Positions 22,207 through 27,657 of a stretch of DNA of 27,657 nucleotides are shown here, in pieces. A program made the position numbers and the translations under genes. Below the pieces are notes generated by a model. The model worked only from the letters and a program-made list of their open reading frames with translations, had not been told where the DNA came from and did not search any database. The stretch spans positions 1-27,657 of the forward strand of contig JASLIG010000117.1 in NCBI GenBank assembly GCA_030152805.1. Direction: 5' to 3'. The DNA is from Solirubrobacterales bacterium. Lineage in GTDB: Bacteria > Actinomycetota > Thermoleophilia > Solirubrobacterales > 70-9. Position 1 is the first letter of the stretch. Every line of letters begins with the position of its first letter.

Positions 22207-23894
22207 TCGCGGAGCGACCGAAGCCCCGTCCGGAGATCGTCGTCGATGGCTTCCCCCGCCGCCGGCCCCGCTGGATCGAGGTCGTCACCAGTGCTGACCA
22301 CAAGGACGTCGGCAGGGTGATGATCGGGGCCGCCCTCGGCTTCCTCTTCATCGCCTTGGTCGAGTTCCTGCTGATGCGCCTGCAACTGGCGGTACCGGAA
22401 AACACCCTGCTGACGCCGGTCACCTTCAATCGCATGCTCTCGCTCTACGGGGCGACGGCGATCTTCCTCTTCGCGATCCCGCTGGCGCTGGGGCTCTTCT
22501 ACTACCTGGCGCCGCTGCAGATCGGCGCCCGCGGCACCGCCCTGCCGCGCCTCGGCCAGGTCGGGCTCTGGCTTTACCTCGCCGGCGCCACCGTCCTCTA
22601 CAGCGGCTTCCTGTTCACTCCGAGCGAGGCCGGCGTCAACCCGCTGGCACCGCTCTCCGAGCTCGCCTTCCTGCCCAACAACGGCGTCGATGCCTGGGCC
22701 GCGGCCAACGGCCTGGCGACGCTCGGCTTCGTCCTGATCGCGATCGACCTGGTGGCGACGCTGCGGCGCCTGCGGGCCCCCGGCATGGCCTGGAGCCGCG
22801 TGCCGGTCTTCGCCTGGGCGGCGGCGATCTGCTCCTGGCTGATGCTCGTGATCGGGGCGGTAATGCTGGCCGCGATCACGATGCTGATGATCGACCGCAA
22901 CTTCGACGGCATCTTCTTCGCCGACGGCTCCGGGGGTGCGCCGCTGCTCTGGGAGCACCTGAGCTGGATCTTCTACACCGGCGCCTACATGCTGATCCTG
23001 ATCACGGCCCTGGGAGCGATCGCCGAGATCGTGCCGGTCTTCGCCCGCAAGCCGCTCTTCAACCGCAACGCGGTGGTCGGCTCGCTGGTGGCGATCGCCG
23101 TGATCGGCACCCTGGCCTGGATGCAAAACATGATGACCGCGCCGATCGGGATCGGCTGGATGTACTTCGCGATGATCATGTCGCTGGCGCTGATCGTGCC
23201 CTTCGGCCTGATCGTCTTCAACCTGATCGCGACGATGATCGGCGGCACGCTGCGGATGCGGGCGCCGCTGCTCTTCGCCGCCGGAGCAATCTCGGCAATC
23301 TCGATCGGCCTCGCGGCGGAGCTCTCGCACTCGATGGTCGCCGTTGCCTGGCGGCTGCACAACACGACCGACGCCACCGCCGCGACCCACTTCGCCCTCC
23401 TCGGCGGCGCCGTTTTCGGCGGCTTCGCCGCCCTCCACTACTGGTTCCCGAAGCTGACCGGCCACACGATGAGCGAGACGCTGGCACGCTTCTCCTTCTG
23501 GACGCTGGCGATCGGCCTCCTCGTCACCTTCGTGCCGCTCTTCTTCGCCGGTGGCGAGCACGGCCAGGTCGTCGACGCCTACAAGTTCTTTGGCGGCACC
23601 GGCGTCAGCGCCGACAACCTGATCGCCACGATCGGCGCCTTCATCCTTGCCCTCGGGATCATCCTCACGCTCGTCAACGCGATCGCCAGCCGCAGCGGCG
23701 GTGGCCGCGCCGGCCACGATCACTGGGGCGGCGACTCGCTCGAGTGGTTCGCGCTCTCGCCGCCCGAGCCGCACAATTTCGACGTGCTGCCCGACGTGCG
23801 CAGCGACCGGCCGATGCGCGACATCCGCGCCGCGATCGCCCACCGCACGCGCCGCGCCGAGCAGTCTGCGCGCGAGACCCAGCCGGTAGCCTGA
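22203..23894 (+). CDS. Cytochrome oxidase subunit I-like protein without heme/CuB ligands
   Basis: 563 aa from GTG 22203, with GGGAG 8-9 nt upstream. It is clearly homologous to aa3 subunit I: S-A-D-H-K-D-V-G (30-37), L-L-M-R-L-Q-L-A-x-P-E-N-T, P-L-Q-I-G-A-R-x-x-A-L-P-R-L (104-117), L-W-E-H-L-S-W (249-255), E-I-V-P-V-F-A-R-K-P-L-F, Y-W-F-P-K-L-T-G and W-G-G-D-S-L-E-W near the end. The ligands are gone: helix II 'MHG' is L81-Y82-G83; 'GHPEVY' is Y258-T259-G260-A261-Y262-M263; the 'HH' CuB pair is Q308-N309; 'HFH' is H396-F-A398. At most one of six canonical histidines (H396) remains. The frame is intact and the context conserved, so this is a maintained non-oxidase or a radically altered enzyme; it should not reduce O2 by the known mechanism. 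Confidence 0.93.
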   Translation: MIAERPKPRPEIVVDGFPRRRPRWIEVVTSADHKDVGRVMIGAALGFLFIALVEFLLMRLQLAVPENTLLTPVTFNRMLSLYGATAIFLFAIPLALGLFYYLAPLQIGARGTALPRLGQVGLWLYLAGATVLYSGFLFTPSEAGVNPLAPLSELAFLPNNGVDAWAAANGLATLGFVLIAIDLVATLRRLRAPGMAWSRVPVFAWAAAICSWLMLVIGAVMLAAITMLMIDRNFDGIFFADGSGGAPLLWEHLSWIFYTGAYMLILITALGAIAEIVPVFARKPLFNRNAVVGSLVAIAVIGTLAWMQNMMTAPIGIGWMYFAMIMSLALIVPFGLIVFNLIATMIGGTLRMRAPLLFAAGAISAISIGLAAELSHSMVAVAWRLHNTTDATAATHFALLGGAVFGGFAALHYWFPKLTGHTMSETLARFSFWTLAIGLLVTFVPLFFAGGEHGQVVDAYKFFGGTGVSADNLIATIGAFILALGIILTLVNAIASRSGGGRAGHDHWGGDSLEWFALSPPEPHNFDVLPDVRSDRPMRDIRAAIAHRTRRAEQSARETQPVA

Positions 23895-23899
23895 CGACG

Positions 23900-24790
23900 A
23901 TGGACTCCGCCGCGGCGGTAGCCCGCCAATCAGCGGTCCCCACGGTACTTCGCGACTACCTGACGCTGACCAAGCCGAAGGTGCAGTCGCTGCTGCTGCT
24001 GACCACGATCGCGACGATGTACGTGGCGGGTGACCCCGGGCTCGGGCTCGTCTTCCTCACCTGCCTCGGCGGCGCCCTCTCGGCCGGCGGCGCCGGCGCG
24101 ATCAACCACGCGATCGACCGCGACGTCGACCGGATCATGGCGCGCACCGTCGACCGTCCGGTCGCCAGCGGCCGCGTCTCGCCCCAAGCCGCGATCGCCT
24201 TCGGGACGCTGCTTGGCTGCGCCTCTTTCGTCCTGCTGGCGCTGACCGTCAACCCGCTTGCGGCAGCGCTCTCGATCTCCGGCCTCTTCGGCTACGTCTT
24301 CGTCTACACGCTCTGGCTGAAGCGCTCGACGCCGCAAAACATCGTCATCGGCGGCGCCGCCGGCGCGGTGCCGCCGCTGGTCGCCTGGGCGGCAGTGACT
24401 GGGGGGCTCAGCGGCACCGCCTTCTACCTCTTCGCGATCGTCTTCTTCTGGACTCCGCCCCATTTCTGGGCCCTCTCGCTGCTGATGAAAGACGAGTACG
24501 CGAAGGCGGGCATCCCGATGCTGCCGGTCGTGCGCGGCGAGGACGAGACCCGCCGCCAGATCCTCCTCTACACCGTCCTCCTTTACGCGGTGACGCAGCT
24601 GCCCTTCTGCGCCGGCGGTTTCGGGGTCGAGTATCTGATCGCCTCGATGGCGCTCGGCGCCGGCTTCATCTACTGCGCGGTGCGACTGCTGCGCAGTGCC
24701 GATCGCCGCTGGGCCCTGCGCACCTACCTCTACTCGCTCGCCTACCTGGCACTGCTCTTCGTGGCCATGCCGCTCGACCGGTTGTTCTAG
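23900..24790 (+). CDS. ctaB: Protoheme IX farnesyltransferase (heme O synthase) CtaB
   Basis: Adds the farnesyl chain to heme B to form heme O, in the membrane. 296 aa from ATG 23900, 5 nt after the subunit I stop. The UbiA-family motifs are present: N-H-A-I-D-R-D-V-D-R-I-M-A-R-T-V-D-R-P (first Asp-rich site), Y-T-L-W-L-K-R-S-T-P-Q-N-I-V-I-G-G-A-A-G-A-V-P-P, and W-T-P-P-H-F-W-A-L...D-E-Y-A-K-A-G-I-P-M-L-P-V-V (second Asp-rich site), over nine membrane helices. Heme O feeds the CtaA step encoded at 26690. The presence of a complete heme A pathway shows the organism makes a real aa3 oxidase, presumably from other genes. Confidence 0.97.
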   Translation: MDSAAAVARQSAVPTVLRDYLTLTKPKVQSLLLLTTIATMYVAGDPGLGLVFLTCLGGALSAGGAGAINHAIDRDVDRIMARTVDRPVASGRVSPQAAIAFGTLLGCASFVLLALTVNPLAAALSISGLFGYVFVYTLWLKRSTPQNIVIGGAAGAVPPLVAWAAVTGGLSGTAFYLFAIVFFWTPPHFWALSLLMKDEYAKAGIPMLPVVRGEDETRRQILLYTVLLYAVTQLPFCAGGFGVEYLIASMALGAGFIYCAVRLLRSADRRWALRTYLYSLAYLALLFVAMPLDRLF

Positions 24791-24803
24791 TAGAAATCCG
24801 GGC

Positions 24804-24917
24804 GTGGATCGCGAGACCGCACGAGCGAACATGGGCGCCGGCCTCCTCGCCGGCGGCATCGTGGCGGCGATCTTCGCGCTCTGCTTCGTGGCCGCGATGC
24901 TCTACATCGCGTCGTAA
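24804..24917 (+). CDS. 37-residue single-TM protein in the oxidase-like operon
   Basis: From GTG 24804 to TAA 24915-24917, in the gap between ctaB and the next gene. Sequence: a short polar start (V-D-R-E-T-A-R-A-N-M-G-A-G), then one membrane helix (about 14-34: L-L-A-G-G-I-V-A-A-I-F-A-L-C-F-V-A-A-M-L-Y), ending I-A-S. The following ATG abuts the stop (TAAATG). Very small one-TM subunits (CcoQ, CydX, CtaF-like) are usual in terminal oxidases, so this is a candidate small subunit of the complex; the family is not recognised. The same frame remains open upstream into ctaB, so the start is not certain. Confidence 0.65.
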   Translation: MDRETARANMGAGLLAGGIVAAIFALCFVAAMLYIAS

Positions 24918-25208
24918 ATGACCGAGCATCGCCAAATCCCGGAGCCCGGCGAAGTCGTCTACCAGCCCCGTCCCTCCTGGGCCCCGGCGATCTTCGCCTT
25001 TGCCCTGGCCCTGACCGTCTGCGGCATCTTCGCCGAGGGCTTCATGGTGCGCGGCTGGATCTACTCGATCATCGGCGCCATAGTCGCCCTATTCGCCTTC
25101 CGCTCCATGATCAGGGATGCCATCCGCAGCTATTTCAAGCTCCCCCGCAAGCAGCACGTCCGTGGCGCAGTGCTCCCGGTCGAACAGATCTCCCCACCTC
25201 GCTCCTGA
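24918..25208 (+). CDS. Two-TM small membrane protein, cytochrome oxidase subunit IV-like
   Basis: 96 aa from ATG 24918, directly after the 37-residue gene. After a polar start with P-E-P-G-E-V-V-Y-Q-P-R-P-S-W come two membrane helices (about 21-40 and 47-64), then a basic tail. The layout resembles the short subunit IV/CtaF proteins of actinobacterial aa3 oxidases, but I see no decisive motif. No subunit III gene follows, as it would in a normal operon. Function as an accessory of the subunit I/II pair is inferred from position. Confidence 0.7.
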   Translation: MTEHRQIPEPGEVVYQPRPSWAPAIFAFALALTVCGIFAEGFMVRGWIYSIIGAIVALFAFRSMIRDAIRSYFKLPRKQHVRGAVLPVEQISPPRS

Positions 25209-25218
25209 AGCTCCAACC

Positions 25219-25237
25219 CGAGGGCCTCCCGCCCTCG
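25219..25237 (+). terminator. 7-bp perfect hairpin after the oxidase-like operon
   Basis: CGAGGGC (25219-25225) pairs with GCCCTCG (25231-25237) across a 5-nt loop, 10 nt after the last stop. No T-run follows, which is common for GC-rich actinobacterial terminators. Confidence 0.5.
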
Positions 25238-25255
25238 ACCCCAGGCTGACGACAA

Positions 25256-25367
25256 GGTCTGTCCCGGCGGGGGTGAAGCGTCTTGTACTTTTTCGGCACG
25301 CGCTCGCGGCGCCAGCAACATCCTCTCCACCCGAAAAAGTTAAGCGAAACCCCTGCCGGGACAGACC
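25256..25367. repeat. ~115-nt two-stem inverted-repeat element, copy 2 (oxidase-like/CBS convergent gap)
   Basis: Outer stem GGTCTGTCCCGGCGGGGGT (25256-25274) pairs over 19 bp, with one G:U, with 25349-25367. The inner stem ACTTTTTCGG (25287-25296) pairs with CCGAAAAAGT (25331-25340). The core matches copy 1 (CGTCTTGTACTTTTTCG, GCGGCGCCAGCA, CCGAAAAAGTTAAG), while the outer arms differ at several paired positions with pairing kept. The right arm ends 4 nt before the CBS stop codon. Like copy 1, it fills a convergent gap. Confidence 0.85.
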
Positions 25368-25371
25368 CCAC

Positions 25372-25773
25372 TCAATCGGGGGTCATGCCGGACGTCGCCC
25401 CTTCGCTCGTCCAAACCCTGACGATGTCGCGCATCGAGAGCACGCCAACCAGCTCGGGCCCCTCGTAGACGACCAAATGGCGAATCCCCCGCCGCGACAT
25501 CTCAGCGGCGGCCCGCTCGAGGCTCCAGTCCGGCGAGGCGGCGATCACGCTGTCGCTCATGTGATCGGCAACGCGCTCGGAATCGGGGTCTTGATCGGCA
25601 CCGAGCGAGAGCAGGATGTCGCGCTCGGTGACGATGTGGGGCACCGGCATCTCGTCGTCGCTGACCAGCGCCGCGCCGACGCTTTTCTCCGCCATCATCC
25701 TCGCCGCCTCGCGCAGCGTGTGCGTCGGGCCGACGGTCAGGACCACCTCCGACATCCCATCGCGTACGTGCAT
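25372..25773 (-). CDS. Two-CBS-domain protein
   Basis: 133 aa made almost wholly of a CBS pair: M-S-E-V-V-L-T-V-G-P-T-H-T-L-R-E-A-A-R-M-M-A-E-K-S-V-G-A-A-L-V (first, with I-V-T-E-R-D-I-L at its end) and M-S-D-S-V-I-A-A-S-P-D-W-S-L-E-R-A-A-A-E-M-S-R-R-G-I-R-H-L-V-V (second, ending L-S-M-R-D-I-V-R-V). Such stand-alone Bateman modules bind adenine nucleotides and act as energy sensors on partner proteins. ATG 25773 has GGGGAGG about 8 nt upstream. It lies antiparallel within the respiratory cluster; a link to respiration is possible but is inferred only from position. Confidence 0.93.
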   Translation of the reverse strand: MHVRDGMSEVVLTVGPTHTLREAARMMAEKSVGAALVSDDEMPVPHIVTERDILLSLGADQDPDSERVADHMSDSVIAASPDWSLERAAAEMSRRGIRHLVVYEGPELVGVLSMRDIVRVWTSEGATSGMTPD

Positions 25774-25872
25774 CTTTTTGCCTCCCCTCGCGGCTCAGTG
25801 GAGTTAGTGAGGATCGCCTCAAGCCTACCCCACCGACTGGGCTTGCAAGCCTGCTTTCGGCCGGGCCTGGCA

Positions 25873-25897
25873 TATAGACTCCGGCGCGCTTCGCGCC
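25873..25897 (+). promoter_or_regulatory. -10 region and leader hairpin of the cytochrome c gene
   Basis: TATAGACT (25873-25880) gives a -10 (TATAGA or TAGACT). The short leader then holds GGCGCG-CTT-CGCGCC (25883-25897), a 6-bp hairpin with a 3-nt loop ending 2 nt before the ATG at 25900. No Shine-Dalgarno is seen. The hairpin would block the start if it forms in the mRNA. Confidence 0.45.
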
Positions 25898-25899
25898 GC

Positions 25900-26640
25900 A
25901 TGTCCAACCTCGCCAACCCCATCCGCCCGCTGCTCGTCCTCGCCGCCCTGGCCGCGGTCGCGTTGCCAGCTTCCGGCTGTGGAACCAGCAGCGCCGACCC
26001 CGAGCGCGGCCGCCTGCTCTTCATCCAGAAGTGCGGCGTCTGTCACGCGATGGCGCAGGCCGGTACCTCGGCGCAGATCGGCCCCAATCTGGACGACGCC
26101 TTCGCCGCGGCGCGCGCTGCTGGCGAGGGTGGCGACACGGTCGAAGGCGTGGTCAAGGCGCAGGTCGAGTTCCCCCGGCCGAGCAACAGCAACCCCGCCG
26201 TCTCGATGCCGGCCGACGTCGTCACCGGTCAGGACCTCGAGGACGTTGCCGCCTACGTCGGCCTCTACGCCGGCGTGCCAGGCGCGGCACCGCCCAAGGT
26301 GCCAGGCGGCCCGGGAGCCCAGGTCTTCGCCAACAGCGGCTGCGGCGGCTGCCACACGCTGGCAGCGGCGCAAGCGGGTGGCACGATCGGCCCGAACCTC
26401 GACGAAGTGCTGCCCGGGCAGAGCGAAGCGATGGTGCAGGAGTCGATCGTCGACCCCAACAAGGCGATCGCCAAGGGCTATCCACCCAACGTCATGCCGG
26501 CGGACTTCGGGCAGACGCTTTCGGCGAAAGAACTCGAAGACCTGGTCGAGTACCTGCTCGAATCGGCCTCGGGCAAGAGGAGCGCGCACAAGAGCGCCCC
26601 CAAGGGGCCAATCGGCATAGCCAAGCCGTCCGGCGGCTGA
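25900..26640 (+). CDS. Diheme c-type cytochrome lipoprotein
   Basis: 246 aa. Residues 8-27 are a lipoprotein signal with lipobox L-P-A-S-G-C27, so the mature protein is anchored on the outer face of the membrane. Two cytochrome c domains follow: heme site C45-G-V-C48-H49 with candidate axial M103 (V-S-M-P-A-D), and heme site C148-G-G-C151-H152 with candidate M199 (N-V-M-P-A-D). The spacer and the lysine-rich end (K-R-S-A-H-K-S-A-P-K-G) are low complexity. It would pass electrons to or from a membrane complex. Start ATG 25900 begins the signal peptide. It is separated from the oxidase-like operon by the reverse CBS gene, and it precedes ctaA by 49 nt. Confidence 0.95.
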   Translation: MSNLANPIRPLLVLAALAAVALPASGCGTSSADPERGRLLFIQKCGVCHAMAQAGTSAQIGPNLDDAFAAARAAGEGGDTVEGVVKAQVEFPRPSNSNPAVSMPADVVTGQDLEDVAAYVGLYAGVPGAAPPKVPGGPGAQVFANSGCGGCHTLAAAQAGGTIGPNLDEVLPGQSEAMVQESIVDPNKAIAKGYPPNVMPADFGQTLSAKELEDLVEYLLESASGKRSAHKSAPKGPIGIAKPSGG

Positions 26641-26689
26641 GACCTCCCCAGGAGCCGGGGACGGCCGCTGGCATCATCCCGAGGCAACC

Positions 26690-27657
26690 ATGCGCGCCCG
26701 TCCCCGCATCTCGCCGCAGCTCTACGCCAAGGTCACGCTCGTCGCCCTCGGGGCGCTCTCGCTGATCGTGCTCACCGGCGCCGGCGTGCGCCTCACCGGC
26801 TCCGGCCTCGGCTGCCCTGACTGGCCCAAGTGCTATGGCGGGACGGTGCCGCCGCTCGACACCCACGCCGTGATCGAGTACGGCAACAGGCTGCTGACCG
26901 GCTTCGTCGGCATCGCCGTGATCGCCGCCAGCGTCCTCGCCTGGTTTCGCGTGCCCTTCCGCGGCCACCTGGCGCTGTTCGGCGCCCTGCTGCCGCTGGG
27001 CGTGATCGGCCAGGCGATCCTCGGCGCCCTGGTCGTCAAGCACCACCTGGCGCCGGGCCTGGTGATGTCCCATTTCATCCTCTCGATGATGCTGCTCGAC
27101 GCCGCCTTTGCCCTGGCCTGGTGCTCGCGCTACGAACCGTGGGAGCGGCGCTTCTCGACCGACCGGCTCGGCGTCTGGGCGGTTCGGGCGCTGATCCCGA
27201 TTGGCCAGCTCACCATCCTCGCCGGCACGATCGCCACCGCCTCCGGCCCTCACGCCGGCGCCCACGAGAACGAACTGGTCCACCGCTTCGACTTCGAAGG
27301 AACCGGAACCCTGGAGTGGGTCGTCCAACGCCACAGCGCTATCGCAACCCTCTTCGGCGTCGCCGCCATAGCCGTCTGGCTCCTCCTGCACCGCCAGGGG
27401 AGCGACCGCCGCGCCGCCCGCCCCCTCACGGCCGTCATCGCCCTCTTGGGCCTGCAGGGCGTCATCGGCGCCATGCAGTGGTCCTTCGAACTCCCCTCAG
27501 AACTGGTCTGGCTCCACGTGGCCCTCGCCACAACCACATGGCTGGCAATGCTCTGGACCGTAGCCACCGCCGGCCGCCTGGAGCCTAGGAACGCGCCCTC
27601 CACCACCGGTACGCATGCACCGCCCCGGCGCAGACCAGCAGCAGCCCCCAAATCGCC
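26690..27657 (+). CDS. ctaA: Heme A synthase CtaA/COX15 (3' end outside window)
   Basis: Oxidises the C8 methyl of heme O to make heme A. The open frame runs from ATG 26690 (GAGG 5 nt upstream) to the window end, 322 residues, near full length, with a basic, non-conserved C-terminal tail beginning. Visible features are the loop cysteines C-P-D-W-P-K-C-Y-G (about 42-50), H-A-V-I-E-Y-G-N-R (E-Y-x-N-R is diagnostic), and the paired heme histidines in M-S-H-F-I-L-S, V-Q-R-H-S-A-I-A and W-L-H-V-A-L-A over eight membrane helices. With CtaB at 23900 it completes the heme A pathway. Confidence 0.93.
   Translation, partial: MRARPRISPQLYAKVTLVALGALSLIVLTGAGVRLTGSGLGCPDWPKCYGGTVPPLDTHAVIEYGNRLLTGFVGIAVIAASVLAWFRVPFRGHLALFGALLPLGVIGQAILGALVVKHHLAPGLVMSHFILSMMLLDAAFALAWCSRYEPWERRFSTDRLGVWAVRALIPIGQLTILAGTIATASGPHAGAHENELVHRFDFEGTGTLEWVVQRHSAIATLFGVAAIAVWLLLHRQGSDRRAARPLTAVIALLGLQGVIGAMQWSFELPSELVWLHVALATTTWLAMLWTVATAGRLEPRNAPSTTGTHAPPRRRPAAAPKS

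Noticed and set aside
22203..23894. Frameshift or poor sequence as the cause of missing ligands in subunit I
   Set aside because: Conserved residues flank each lost ligand in the same frame on both sides (for example W306-M-Q-N-M310, L249-W-E-H-L-S-W255 before T259), so the replacements are real codon changes.
21508..23894. Reading the subunit II/I pair as a working quinol oxidase
   Set aside because: Loss of CuA alone would fit, but subunit I also lacks the HPEVY motif, the CuB His pair and the low-spin heme His, which all known quinol oxidases keep.
18207..25367. 115-nt elements as simple MITEs with terminal inverted repeats
   Set aside because: MITE ends are conserved in sequence; here the outer arms differ while pairing is kept, and no target-site duplication was seen. 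Insertion of the core into terminator loops stays open and is listed as a finding.

Overview
The window is very GC-rich, densely packed DNA from a chromosome. Its gene content points to a high-GC actinobacterium, and the overall flavour (COX cluster with CtaB and CtaA, UBP zinc finger next to a TrxR-like flavoprotein, secreted proteins with a Cys/Lys-rich tail, frequent leaderless promoters) suggests Thermoleophilia/Solirubrobacterales. That placement is inference; no rRNA is present. Three genes run into or start near the window edges: a membrane protein is cut at base 1 and ctaA is cut at base 27657. No stretch over 300 bases lacks a gene.

Layout. 1-3589: a polytopic membrane protein and msrA (both minus), then a SnoaL-like protein coupled to an SDR (minus), and a small plus-strand membrane protein with a damaged or unusual 5' end. 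3732-6251: an accessory stretch with AT-richer codon use, holding a secreted coiled-coil protein, a Phd/PIN toxin-antitoxin pair and a proteobacterial-looking glutathione S-transferase, ending at the 3' side of a tRNA-Pro(UGG) gene. 6324-9942: a compact plus-strand run (DUF1015, PduO-type cobalamin adenosyltransferase, OsmC, FabG-like SDR, CoA-pyrophosphatase-type Nudix). 9939-10694: a short Rossmann protein and a one-TM coiled-coil protein (minus). 10741-16058: fatty-acid/acid degradation genes (PcaF-like thiolase, class IV aminotransferase, acyl-CoA dehydrogenase, enoyl-CoA hydratase, 3-hydroxyacyl-CoA dehydrogenase), which together supply every step of a beta-oxidation cycle except acyl-CoA ligase. 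16083-19330: redox genes (CXXC-less TrxR-like flavoprotein coupled to a UBP zinc finger, greA, trxB). 19327-21418: a lipid-flippase-like UPF0104 protein and a PAP2 phosphatase, both minus and chained to trxB. 21508-27657: a cytochrome-oxidase-like cluster (subunit II, subunit I, ctaB, two small membrane proteins, a reverse-strand CBS protein, a diheme cytochrome c lipoprotein, ctaA).

The most striking feature is that cluster. Subunit I is clearly a CoxA homologue by sequence, yet it has lost five of the six histidines that hold the two hemes and CuB, plus the HPEVY motif. Subunit II of the same operon has lost the two Cys, the Glu and the second His of the CuA site at exactly the conserved spacing. 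Both frames are intact and overlap by 4 nt. This looks like a preserved 'pseudo-oxidase' pair rather than a working terminal oxidase.

Two families of non-coding inverted repeats also stand out: a ~115-nt two-stem element (18207-18320 and 25256-25367), both copies between convergent genes, with compensating base changes in the outer stem; and a 17-20 bp hairpin (1881-1929 and 11953-12005) placed just after a stop codon in both cases.
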